From AP-16 sp036395835 (lineage in GTDB: Bacteria; Pseudomonadota; Alphaproteobacteria; Rhizobiales; Xanthobacteraceae): a stretch of DNA of 31,096 nucleotides. A program made the position numbers and the translations under genes. Location of the stretch: the NCBI GenBank assembly GCA_036395835.1, contig DASWCW010000021.1, positions 1 to 31,096 on the forward strand. The letters run 5' to 3'. The notes under the pieces are model-generated. The model ran no database searches, was not told the origin of the DNA, and was given only the letters and a program-made list of their open reading frames with translations. Shown in pieces: positions 24,522-31,096 of this stretch (the first letter of the stretch is position 1; every line of letters starts with the position of its first letter).

Positions 24522-25493
24522 ATGCGCTGGGTGGGGCCGGCCGGAGCGGTGTTGCTGATCCTCTATCCCTGGATCTTCACCGGGCCGTTCTACGAGCGCA
24601 TGGGCGCCGATCTCCTGCTCGCGGCCATCGCGGCTTCGGCCTGGAACATCGTCGGCGGCTATGCCGGGCAGATCTCGGTCGGGCACGCGATGTTCTTCGG
24701 CGCCGGCGCCTATGCGCCCCTGCTGCTCTATACCCACTGGCAATTGCCGCCCGTCGTCGGCGTGCCGCTCGGCATCGCGGCGAGCCTGGTCATGGCGATC
24801 GTCATCGGCATGCCGAGCTTTCGCCTGCGCGGGCATTATTTCTCGATGGCGACGATCGCCGCGGCGGAACTGGTGCGCATCGTGGTGGGGAATTGGGATT
24901 TCGTCGGCGCGGCGATCGGCCTGATGGGGCCGCCGGTGGCGCGCACGGTTCTCGATCTCTCGTTCCGCAGCGCGATCCCCTATTATTATCTATTCCTCAT
25001 CGTGCTGATCGTCCTGCTCGGAACGACCTGGCTGCTCGAGCGCGGCCGCATGGGCTATTACTGGCGCGCGATCCAGGCCGGCGAGCGCGCCGCACGGAGT
25101 CTCGGCGTGCCGGCACGCCGCTACAAGCTCTACGCGCTGATGCTGAGCGCGACGTTCACTTCGCTCGCCGGCTCGCTCTACGCGCTGATGGTCGGCTTCG
25201 TCGACCCGGAGAGCGGCTTCGGCATCCTGGTTTCCGTCGAGATGATCATCACCGCGGCGCTGGGCGGGGTCGGCACGCTGTTCGGGCCGCTGATCGGCGC
25301 CATCATCCTGGTGCCGCTGAAGACCGCCACCAACAGCGCGTTCGGCGGCGGCGGATCGGGCCTGACCTACATCCTCTACGGCGGCATCATCCTGCTGCTG
25401 GCGCGCTTCGAGCCGGGCGGTCTCCTCGATCTGTGGGACCGGCTCAAAGCCCGCAAGGCACCCGAGCAGATCGAGGCCCGCCATGCTGCTTGA
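24522..25493 (+). CDS. Liv-type ABC transporter permease (LivM class, second set)
   Basis: This 323-residue second permease has the LivM hallmark GYAGQISVGHAMFFG at 46-60. A cytoplasmic loop AIQAGERAARSLGVPARRYK follows, and the last transmembrane region ends with GLTYILYGGIILLLARFEP. Its tail is charged (RLKARKAPEQIEARHAA) and overlaps the start of the LivG-class ATPase by 11 bases. That overlap indicates tight co-translation. Confidence 0.92.
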   Translation: MRWVGPAGAVLLILYPWIFTGPFYERMGADLLLAAIAASAWNIVGGYAGQISVGHAMFFGAGAYAPLLLYTHWQLPPVVGVPLGIAASLVMAIVIGMPSFRLRGHYFSMATIAAAELVRIVVGNWDFVGAAIGLMGPPVARTVLDLSFRSAIPYYYLFLIVLIVLLGTTWLLERGRMGYYWRAIQAGERAARSLGVPARRYKLYALMLSATFTSLAGSLYALMVGFVDPESGFGILVSVEMIITAALGGVGTLFGPLIGAIILVPLKTATNSAFGGGGSGLTYILYGGIILLLARFEPGGLLDLWDRLKARKAPEQIEARHAA

Positions 25494-26211
25494 GGCGCGC
25501 GCCGTCACGCAAATGTTCGGGAGCTTCCGCGCCGTGTCGGAAGCCGATCTCGACGTCGAGGAAGGCGACATCATCGGCCTGATCGGGCCGAACGGCGCCG
25601 GTAAGTCCACGTTCTTCAATTGCCTTTCCGGCGATCTGGCGCCCACCGGCGGATCGGTCCGATTCGAGGGCGCGGACGTGACGCGGGCCTCGCCGGAAGC
25701 GCACGCCCGGCTCGGCATCGGCCGCACCTTTCAGATTCCGGCGACGTTTCCCGACATGACCATTCTGGACAACGTCATGGTCGGCGCATTCCTGCGTCAT
25801 CCGCACCGCAAGGACGCGCGCGACGCCGCCCTCGAAACAATCGAGTTCGCCGGGCTGAAATCGATCAGCCATCAGCGCGCACGCAGCCTCGGCACGCCGG
25901 GGCGCAAGCGCCTGGAGATCGCCCGCGTGCTCGCGACCGGCCCGCGGCTGCTGCTGCTCGACGAAGCGCTAGCCGGCCTCAACCCCGTCGAGATCCAGAC
26001 CGCGATCGAGCTGGTGCGACGGATCCATCAGCGCGGCATCACACTGGTCATCACCGAGCACATTATGGAGGTGATTCTGAGCCTGACGCACCGCGTGCTG
26101 GTGTTCAACCAGGGCCGCACCATCGCGAGCGGCGCGCCCAAGGACGTCGTCAACGATCCGCAGGTGATCGAGGCTTACATCGGGCGCCCGCACAAGCGGC
26201 GCAGATCATGA
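25483..26211 (+). CDS. Liv-type ABC transporter ATP-binding protein (LivG class, second set), divergent signature
   Basis: This 242-residue ATPase has Walker A GPNGAGKS at 35-42, Q-loop Gln84, Walker B LLLLDE at 156-161 and switch His193. The signature region reads SLGTPGRKRLEIARVL (135-150) instead of the LSxGQ-like loop seen in the first LivG of the window. The D-loop side reads DEALAGLN rather than DEPTAGL. Both changes lie where the second nucleotide is contacted, so one of the two ATP sites in the heterodimer may be weaker. A normal LivF-class partner follows with an ATGA overlap. The divergence may simply be subfamily variation. Confidence 0.9.
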   Translation: MLLEARAVTQMFGSFRAVSEADLDVEEGDIIGLIGPNGAGKSTFFNCLSGDLAPTGGSVRFEGADVTRASPEAHARLGIGRTFQIPATFPDMTILDNVMVGAFLRHPHRKDARDAALETIEFAGLKSISHQRARSLGTPGRKRLEIARVLATGPRLLLLDEALAGLNPVEIQTAIELVRRIHQRGITLVITEHIMEVILSLTHRVLVFNQGRTIASGAPKDVVNDPQVIEAYIGRPHKRRRS

Positions 26212-26933
26212 CGGTCCGCCTCGAAGTCGAGCACCTGGAGGTGCGCTACGGCGATCTCATCGGCGTGGCCGACGTTTCGCTGCGCGTCGAGGAAGGTCAG
26301 GTCGTCGCGCTGCTCGGATCGAACGGCGCCGGCAAGACGACGACGCTGAATGCCATCGCCGGGATCGTCAGGCCCAGCGCCGGCACCATCCGCTGGTGCG
26401 GCGAGGAGATCGGCGGAACGCCGGCCTATGCCATCGTCCCGAAGGGACTGGCCCTCTCGCCGGAGGGCTGGCGGCTGTTCGTCAATCAGACGGTGGAGCA
26501 GAATCTTCGGCTCGGCGCGACCGCGCTGCGCGACAAGCGCGGGGTCCCGCGGCTGCTCGATCGCGTATTCGCTATCTTTCCGCGGCTCGCCGAGCGGCGG
26601 CGTCAGAGCGCGAGCACGCTTTCCGGTGGCGAGCGCCAGATGCTGGCGCTCGGCCGCGCGCTCATGAGCGATCCGAAGCTCTTGCTGCTCGACGAGCCGA
26701 GCCTCGGACTGGCTCCGGCGGTGCTCGAGAGCCTCTACGATACCTTGTGGAAACTGCACCAGGAGGGGCTCACGCTGCTGCTCGCCGAGCAGACCGTGCC
26801 GCTGGCGCTCGATATCGCCGATTACGGCTACGTGCTGCAGACCGGGCGCACCGTGCTCGAAGGCGCGGCACGAGCGCTCGAAGCCGACAAGCAGGTGCAG
26901 AAGATTTACTTGGGCGTTGAAAAGGTTGGATAA
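26208..26933 (+). CDS. Liv-type ABC transporter ATP-binding protein (LivF class, second set)
   Basis: This 241-residue ATPase has Walker A GSNGAGKT at 37-44, signature LSGGE at 138-142 and Walker B LLLLDE at 158-163. The usual LivF replacement of the switch histidine by Gln is present in LLAEQTVP. The Q-loop region reads LALSPEGWRLF. The gene overlaps the LivG-class stop and closes the second importer operon. The reverse-strand Rap1a-family gene ends 33 bases away. No terminator hairpin was seen in that gap. Confidence 0.92.
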   Translation: MTVRLEVEHLEVRYGDLIGVADVSLRVEEGQVVALLGSNGAGKTTTLNAIAGIVRPSAGTIRWCGEEIGGTPAYAIVPKGLALSPEGWRLFVNQTVEQNLRLGATALRDKRGVPRLLDRVFAIFPRLAERRRQSASTLSGGERQMLALGRALMSDPKLLLLDEPSLGLAPAVLESLYDTLWKLHQEGLTLLLAEQTVPLALDIADYGYVLQTGRTVLEGAARALEADKQVQKIYLGVEKVG

Positions 26934-26966
26934 TTTGCCGCCATGTCGCGTCTGTGTCGCGTCGAG

Positions 26967-27332
26967 TCAGTCGCGGCACGGCCAGGCTTCCCGTAGGGCC
27001 TCGATGGCGAGCCTGTCGAAGTCTTCGTGTGTCTTATTCGGGCGAGCCTCGATGTATGCGACCACGACGCGGATCTCCTGGGCAGTGGTCACGCCGGGCG
27101 GTATGTCGGCGCACAGACCCACGCCCACCACGCCTAGATCAAGTATGAAAGCGATCCCCTCAACCTTTCCGGCGCAGAGCCCCGCCTTGAAGAACATCTC
27201 AGGTGAAGACCCGGTCTCCGTCGTCCACCACCGGCAGCCTGGGAGTAGGTAGTTGGCGCTACGGCGGTCCTCCTCGGCTATCGCTGCCGTGACCGTCAGC
27301 GCCATCAGCATTGCGCAAATGACTGCTCGCAT
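26967..27332 (-). CDS. Secreted Rap1a/Tai-family protein
   Basis: This 121-residue protein starts with a Sec signal (MRAVICAMLMALTVTAAIA, likely cleavage near residue 19). The mature part fits the Rap1a/Tai family: a GLCAGKVEGIAF helix, LCADIPPGVTTAQEIRVVVAYIEARP, and the closing AIEALREAWPC. Cys33, Cys53, Cys74 and Cys119 could form two disulfides. Founding members are periplasmic immunity proteins for type VI amidase effectors, but many orphans in alphaproteobacteria have no known role, and no effector is visible here. It starts 18 bases after the integrase stop on the same strand, with GGAAGGG upstream of its ATG, so it may be carried by the integrase unit. Confidence 0.75.
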   Translation of the reverse strand: MRAVICAMLMALTVTAAIAEEDRRSANYLLPGCRWWTTETGSSPEMFFKAGLCAGKVEGIAFILDLGVVGVGLCADIPPGVTTAQEIRVVVAYIEARPNKTHEDFDRLAIEALREAWPCRD

Positions 27333-27350
27333 TGACCACCCTTCCTCTCA

Positions 27351-28550
27351 TCAGCCGAGCAGCGATTGCGCTCCGACCTCGAGCTCTGCGGCATCGTCCC
27401 CGTGCGGGAATAAGTGCCCGTAACGGTCCGCCGTCATCGCCAGGGTGCTGTGGCCGAGGCGTTCCTGCACCACTTTGAGCGGCAGCTCGAGCCCGCCGTC
27501 CGTGCGCCGGTTGATGCACCACGATGCAAAGAAGTGCCGCAGCGCATGAAGGCCGAGATACCGAGCGCGCCACACCGGCTCGCCGTCCTTGCCGAGCACG
27601 ACCTTGCCGTCGGCGTCCTTCACGATGTCCGCGACGCCGGCCGTGACCTCGATCGGCCACAGGCCGCGGGTGACGATGTTGGCGTGATTCTCGACTTTGC
27701 CGGCGCCGTTCGGGAAGACGAGGTCGAGCGCTCCCTTCGGACATTGGAGGCGCCATTCCTTGAGCGCGGCAAGCACCTGCGCTGGCAACCGCACGGCGCG
27801 CTCGCCGGCCGCGGACTTGGGCGGTCCGGCGGTGTTGTACCGGTCCATGCGCTGGTGCACGCGGATCTCAGCCTTCTCGAAGTCGACGTCCTTCCAGCGC
27901 AGGCCGCGAAGCTCGGACGCCCGCAGCCCGCAGAAGACCGCGACGAGCAGCAGCGGACGCCACCGGCCTTGCGCGGCCGCAAGGATGCGCCGGATCTCGT
28001 CCGGCGTCGGGATGTCAACGCCAGCCTTGAGCTTCCTGCCGCGCTCCTTGCCGCCGTTGCGCCGCGACCGTCGCAGGTCGCGCACGACGTTGTGCGCCAC
28101 GAGTCCACGTTCCTGCGCGTCGGCCAGGATGCCGGACAGGCTGGAAAGCACCTTGCGGACCGTGGCCGGCGACACGTCCTTGGCGACCCTGTCCTCGAAC
28201 TGGCGCACGACCGGCACGGTGAGCTCGGACAACTTCAGCCGGCCAAGATGCGGCGCGACGTGCAGATTCAAATGCTGGCGGTAATGGTCGATCGTGGCGC
28301 GCTCGAGCTTGTTCTTCTCCGCCGTCTCGAGCCACATCCAGCCGGCTTCGAGCACGGTGACGCTGCGGCTCGACGCGGTGTGGACGCCGCGCTTGACCTC
28401 GATCGTGGTGGTCGCGTGCCAGCCCTTGGCTTCCCGCTGCGTCGGGAACGTCTTCATGTGTCGCGCGCCGTGCTGGTCGGCATAGTCGACGATCCAGGCT
28501 TCCTTCTGCTCGCCCTTCGCCGTGGTCCAAGTCCGCTTGCGGACGCTCAT
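27351..28550 (-). CDS. Tyrosine recombinase / phage-type integrase
   Basis: This 399-residue site-specific recombinase has an N-terminal arm-type DNA-binding domain (about 1-60), a core-binding SAM-like helical domain (about 65-165) and a catalytic domain (about 180-385). The catalytic residues are Arg210 in CGLRASEL, Lys245, His335 and Arg338 in LHALRHFF, His367 in LGHSTLAM, and the nucleophile Tyr377 in DRYGHL. All are present, so the enzyme should be active. ATG 28550 follows AGAGGGAAGC and overlaps the upstream ribbon-helix-helix stop by ATGA. It could drive excision or integration of an island. No tRNA gene or obvious attachment-site duplication was found in the window. Confidence 0.92.
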   Translation of the reverse strand: MSVRKRTWTTAKGEQKEAWIVDYADQHGARHMKTFPTQREAKGWHATTTIEVKRGVHTASSRSVTVLEAGWMWLETAEKNKLERATIDHYRQHLNLHVAPHLGRLKLSELTVPVVRQFEDRVAKDVSPATVRKVLSSLSGILADAQERGLVAHNVVRDLRRSRRNGGKERGRKLKAGVDIPTPDEIRRILAAAQGRWRPLLLVAVFCGLRASELRGLRWKDVDFEKAEIRVHQRMDRYNTAGPPKSAAGERAVRLPAQVLAALKEWRLQCPKGALDLVFPNGAGKVENHANIVTRGLWPIEVTAGVADIVKDADGKVVLGKDGEPVWRARYLGLHALRHFFASWCINRRTDGGLELPLKVVQERLGHSTLAMTADRYGHLFPHGDDAAELEVGAQSLLG

Positions 28551-28717
28551 GCTTCCCTCTTCCTCATCGCGGCGTCGACGAGCCGTCGGATCGCCTCGCT
28601 GCGATTCGGCAGGTCCGGCTGCTTGCGGCGCCATTGGTCCAGCCGCGCCAGAAACTCCGGCGATATTTTCATGTTGAATCGCGCCGATTGGCGCTCCGGT
28701 CGGTGTTGCTTCCCCAT
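28547..28717 (-). CDS. Ribbon-helix-helix DNA-binding protein
   Basis: This 56-residue protein has a short basic N-terminus, a beta-strand (SARFNMKIS), then helix PEFLARLDQWRRKQ and helix RSEAIRRLVDAAM, the Arc/CopG layout. Such proteins dimerise and insert the strand into the major groove. ATG 28717 was chosen; a TTG at 28753 would add 12 residues that read through the candidate operator. The stop overlaps the integrase start, so the two are coupled and it probably regulates integrase expression, including its own. An antitoxin role is less likely because no toxin gene is adjacent on this strand. Confidence 0.8.
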   Translation of the reverse strand: MGKQHRPERQSARFNMKISPEFLARLDQWRRKQPDLPNRSEAIRRLVDAAMRKREA

Positions 28718-28720
28718 GCG

Positions 28721-28745
28721 ATGGTATGTACCATGCGCGTGGTAT
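28721..28745. promoter_or_regulatory. Candidate operator with three TGGTAT-type half-sites
   Basis: The sequence holds ATGGTA (28721-28726), TACCAT (28729-28734, its reverse complement) and TGGTAT (28740-28745). The direct repeats of TGGTAT are 18 bases apart. This is the spacing style used by ribbon-helix-helix tetramers. It lies directly upstream of the regulator ATG and 20 bases before the divergent forward GTG start, so binding could control both directions. Confidence 0.5.
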
Positions 28746-28764
28746 AGACGCAAGAGGGACGGCC

Positions 28765-29490
28765 GTGGCGAAAATGGAGCCCATGAAGGACGATTTCGAG
28801 AAAAAGCTGGCGAAAGAGCAGCAGGAAGGCCTCCGGCGCTGCCTGACGGAGGAACCGCCCCCCGGGATGCTCCCGGATGGGACGCTGAACGTCGTTGAGC
28901 CCGGCTTGCCGCGACAGAAGCCCACCATCCGACTGACGCGCAAGCTCGCGCGCGCGATCGTGCTCACCGGCGGGCCGCGGACGAGCACTTGTGCAGGCTG
29001 CCGGCGATGCGTCCGAGGTGGTGCGGTTCAAGGCAGCGCAGCACGATCTAAACTCCAGAGATCGGGCGACCCAGGACTTCGCGATCGGAGATATTGGCGA
29101 CATCGTCCGCCGCGCTCTCGCGATACCGGAGTTACAAGCACCTGCCGCAGTGCAGGGAGCTTTCATCCCCACCGGGAACGCCTACGACGCGCTCATCAAA
29201 ATCGCTTTCGTAGGCGCGTCGCGTGTTGGGAGTGCCGCCACTCGTATCGGCAACGTTTCACTGAGCTCGCTACTCTGCTTGAACGGCGATTAGTTCCGGA
29301 AAGCTGGGTGGGTCCGATGAATATCCTCTTCGTCATGGAACGGTGCGTCGAGCAGGGAGCACTCAAGCGGTCGCGAATTACGTGCAGGCCAGAAGTTCGG
29401 GCATACTGGGAACAAGAGTGTGTATCGATGATCAGAATCGGCGATTCTCGGCCCGCAGCACGACAACGGCTCGCGGAAGCCGGTCAATAG
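28765..29490 (+). CDS. Hypothetical gene, possibly frame-disrupted
   Basis: This open frame of 241 codons starts at GTG 28765 after AGAGGGA; ATG 28774 is an alternative. I do not recognise it. Residues 1-70 look protein-like, with an acidic-basic N-terminus (KDDFEKKLAKEQQEG). The last 85 residues, from the CWECRHSYRQRF segment on, also look protein-like. The middle, about 29000-29200, is very rich in arginine and has about 50% GC at third positions in this frame. The +1 frame there gives a more normal composition. This suggests two compensating frameshifts or a decayed gene. It is divergent from the ribbon-helix-helix gene and shares the candidate operator. Its stop lies 10 bases before the DUF2270 gene. 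Confidence 0.4.
   Translation: MAKMEPMKDDFEKKLAKEQQEGLRRCLTEEPPPGMLPDGTLNVVEPGLPRQKPTIRLTRKLARAIVLTGGPRTSTCAGCRRCVRGGAVQGSAARSKLQRSGDPGLRDRRYWRHRPPRSRDTGVTSTCRSAGSFHPHRERLRRAHQNRFRRRVACWECRHSYRQRFTELATLLERRLVPESWVGPMNILFVMERCVEQGALKRSRITCRPEVRAYWEQECVSMIRIGDSRPAARQRLAEAGQ
28991..29293 (+). CDS. Alternative frame of the disrupted gene, 100 residues
   Basis: This GTG-started frame lies wholly inside the preceding hypothetical gene, shifted by one base. Its composition (about 70% GC at third positions, normal Arg content, segments such as RRALAIPELQAPAAVQGAF and FIPTGNAYDALIKI) is better than that of the longer frame over the same bases. It may be the true middle part of one gene or a small separate gene. 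No ribosome binding site is obvious before the GTG. Only one of the two frames is likely to be translated here. Confidence 0.25.
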   Translation: MQAAGDASEVVRFKAAQHDLNSRDRATQDFAIGDIGDIVRRALAIPELQAPAAVQGAFIPTGNAYDALIKIAFVGASRVGSAATRIGNVSLSSLLCLNGD

Positions 29491-29500
29491 GGAGGAAGCG

Positions 29501-30196
29501 ATGAATGAGAGCAAGAGCGCGGGGTTCGATACGGCGGATGTCACCGCCCTATCGCATCTCTATCGCGGCGAGGTGTACCGCAGCACGGTGTGGCGGACGC
29601 GGCTTGATGCGACGACCAACTGGGCGGTCGTGACTACCGGATTGCCGCTCTCGCTGACCTTCAGCAGCGAAACAGCTTCGCCGCTGCCATTGGTACTGGT
29701 CGGCTTACTGGTAGCCGTGTTTCTCTTGATCGAGGGCAGGCGATACCGCTTCTTCGATTTCTTCCGCATCCGGGCGCATATTCTGGAAGTGTATTTTTTC
29801 GGGCCGATCCTGCGCGGGCAAGGCGTTCGGGTCGACAACGGCTGGAACGCGACGCTTTATCAGGACTACATCGCCCCCGCTCTCCATATCACGTTTCTGG
29901 AAGCAGTTGGCCGACGGTTGCGGCACAATTACGGCTGGATTTTCTTCATCCAGGTGACGTCCTATGTCGGCAAGCTGTTGATCCACCCGACTCCGATCGG
30001 CTCGCTCGACGAGTTCTTTGCGCGAGCGACCATCGGCCCCGTGCCGGGACAGCTCGTGCTGCTGGCCGGACTCCTGTTCCACGCGACCTGGGTCGCGGTC
30101 GCAGTCATGACTTACCGCAGTCGCAGAGGCGCGGATCGTGCCCGACCGCCGCGCTCGGGCAAGGATGCCGTGCTCGAACTTGCCAGAGGCGGATGA
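29501..30196 (+). CDS. DUF2270 family integral membrane protein
   Basis: This 231-residue protein has a conserved-looking N-terminus (ALSHLYRGEVYRSTVWRTRLD, residues 16-36). Hydrophobic segments lie at about 41-56, 62-78, 145-162 and 182-204, with a charged middle part (RRYRFFDFFRIRAHILE). I recognise this as the DUF2270 family, whose function is unknown to me. The start follows GGGAGGAAGCG, an excellent ribosome binding site. It lies 10 bases after the disrupted hypothetical gene and is probably co-transcribed with it. Confidence 0.85.
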   Translation: MNESKSAGFDTADVTALSHLYRGEVYRSTVWRTRLDATTNWAVVTTGLPLSLTFSSETASPLPLVLVGLLVAVFLLIEGRRYRFFDFFRIRAHILEVYFFGPILRGQGVRVDNGWNATLYQDYIAPALHITFLEAVGRRLRHNYGWIFFIQVTSYVGKLLIHPTPIGSLDEFFARATIGPVPGQLVLLAGLLFHATWVAVAVMTYRSRRGADRARPPRSGKDAVLELARGG

Positions 30197-30280
30197 AGAG
30201 CCCGGCCGCACGGATGAAACCGGTCAAAGGGTTGATATTGTCGCATGGGTCGCGAGACTGCCAAGAGGGCGAAGCCTGCC

Positions 30281-30508
30281 ATGCATGTGATCGATCCATT
30301 GTACTCGGTCTGCGGGTTTGTCGGTGGGCTGTTGGTGGGGATGACGGGGGTCGACGGCGGGTGGCGTCTGATGGAAAGCCGAATACCAGTAAGCCACCCC
30401 GTGAACCCGAACGCGATCAGGTGGCCGGCGGGCCGAGAAAAAGGGAGTGAAAGACCGCAAGGAAGACGCGCCGTCGTTCGGACCGCGCGTCCCTTTATTT
30501 TTTGTTAA
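30281..30508 (+). pseudogene. Decayed N-terminus of a TauE/SafE-type permease
   Basis: ATG 30281 opens a frame whose first 25 residues, including LYSVCGFVGGLLVGMTGVDGG, match the first membrane helix and the TGVGGG turn of TauE/SafE anion exporters. After that turn the frame degenerates into a polar stretch and stops at TAA 30506-30508, about 50 residues later. Full-length family members have roughly 250 residues and many helices, so this is a remnant. The surrounding 508 bases between the DUF2270 gene and the next binding protein hold no intact gene except one tiny ORF. Confidence 0.5.
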
Positions 30509-30586
30509 GCCGCGTGAGCTACTTCACGCACTCTTTAGCACCAAAGTATCATGATTGACCATCCCCCGAGAGAGGGAGGGTGTGTC

Positions 30587-30688
30587 ATGACCCAGCTGCA
30601 CTGGGGGGTGGTCACCGCGGCGATCGCCACCTCATGGCAGGATTTTAGAATGCAGCGCAATGGCCGGCCCGGAGCGGAGCCGCATTGA
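30587..30688 (+). CDS. Tiny ORF with strong ribosome binding site
   Basis: This 33-codon frame (MTQLHWGVVTAAIATSWQDF, then a basic tail) starts at ATG 30587, six bases after AGGGAGGG (30573-30580). I do not recognise the product, and no domain is visible. It ends 16 bases before the downstream binding-protein start, so it could be a leader peptide or part of a repeated intergenic sequence. Support comes only from the ribosome binding site. Confidence 0.25.
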   Translation: MTQLHWGVVTAAIATSWQDFRMQRNGRPGAEPH

Positions 30689-30704
30689 ACCAAGGATTGG
30701 CACC

Positions 30705-31096
30705 ATGAGACGGCGGGATTTCGTTGCCTTCGTTGCGGGCACGCTGGCAATGGGGTCGGTCAAGGCGCTTGCCCAGCCTTCGACCCATCGTCCCCTCATT
30801 GCCGTGCTCCTGGGCGGCTCGGAGACGACGGTCCAACGCTGGCTGGGCGGCCTTCCAGACGAATTGCAATCGTTGGGCTACGTTGAACACCGCAATTTCG
30901 AGGCCGAATACCGTTATGCCGATGGCGATCTAAGTCGATTGCCAAGGCTTGCGGGCGAATTGGCTTCCCTCAATCCAGACGTAATCGTAGTGGCCAGTAC
31001 GGCGGCTGCGATGGCAGCAAAACGAGCCGCGCCGAGCACCCCGATTGTCGTCGCGGCAGCCACCAACCCGGTCCGTTTTGGTCTTGCCAAGGACCG
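30705..31096 (+). CDS. ABC transporter substrate-binding protein (TrpX/DUF534 type), N-terminal part
   Basis: This frame runs off the right edge; 130 codons are visible. MRRRDFVAFVAGTLAMG is a twin-arginine-like signal, with likely cleavage after KALA near residue 23. The mature start PLIAVLLGGSE, then ELQSLGYVEHRNFEAEYRYADGD and LAGELASLNPDVIVV, follow the ABC substrate-binding family common in Bradyrhizobium-type genomes (PF04392 in my memory). AAGGA lies eight bases before the ATG. Its permease and ATPase, if any, would be beyond the window. The ligand is unknown. Confidence 0.8.
   Translation, partial: MRRRDFVAFVAGTLAMGSVKALAQPSTHRPLIAVLLGGSETTVQRWLGGLPDELQSLGYVEHRNFEAEYRYADGDLSRLPRLAGELASLNPDVIVVASTAAAMAAKRAAPSTPIVVAAATNPVRFGLAKD

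Noticed and set aside
28669..29172. Reverse-strand frame of 167 codons over the hypothetical forward gene.
   Set aside because: It has no ribosome binding site, no domain, and overlaps the ribbon-helix-helix gene and the candidate operator.
26934..30700. A CRISPR array, tRNA attachment site or toxin-antitoxin pair in the accessory region.
   Set aside because: No regularly spaced repeats or tRNA cloverleaf were seen, and the RHH protein overlaps an integrase, not a toxin.

Overview
The window reads as chromosomal DNA of a GC-rich alphaproteobacterium, most likely Hyphomicrobiales near Bradyrhizobium, Rhodopseudomonas or Xanthobacteraceae. The grounds are high third-position GC, two Liv-type importers beside CoA catabolic genes, Tat-type signals on binding proteins, and intergenic repeats that, from memory, resemble those of these genera. 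No rRNA, tRNA or CRISPR array was seen. The placement is an inference.

Bases 213-10501 form one forward catabolic run. It holds a complete branched-chain-amino-acid-type ABC importer (binding protein, two ATPases, two permeases). Then come a BadI/MenB-like crotonase, an AMP-forming acyl-CoA ligase, a classical enoyl-CoA hydratase, an acyl-CoA dehydrogenase, and a CaiB-family protein carrying the alpha-methylacyl-CoA racemase residues. Together they suggest uptake, CoA activation, dehydrogenation, hydration and perhaps ring opening of an alicyclic or branched carboxylic acid, resembling the Rhodopseudomonas cyclohexanecarboxylate route. No BadH-type dehydrogenase is in this run.

Bases 10623-15428 lie on the reverse strand. 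They encode an HpcH/HpaI aldolase, a flavoprotein of the 3-ketosteroid delta-1-dehydrogenase type, a thiamine-diphosphate enzyme and a small cupin. Bases 15631-20243 are forward: an enolase-superfamily dehydratase/racemase, then a sugar-type ABC importer (binding protein and two permeases) with no ATPase gene. A reverse crotonase and a reverse SDR dehydrogenase follow, and then a second complete Liv-type importer (22370-26933) with a different gene order from the first.

After 26934 the character changes. A ribbon-helix-helix regulator, a tyrosine recombinase and a secreted Rap1a/Tai-family protein form a reverse-strand unit. It is divergent from a poorly conserved, possibly frame-disrupted gene and a DUF2270 membrane protein. 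A decayed TauE/SafE N-terminus, a tiny ORF and the start of another ABC binding protein complete the window. This looks like the edge of an integrative element or genomic island next to a catabolic block. The possible novelty lies in the substrate and logic of the catabolic block and in the small RHH-integrase-Rap1a unit. I saw no unmistakable new defence or RNA system.
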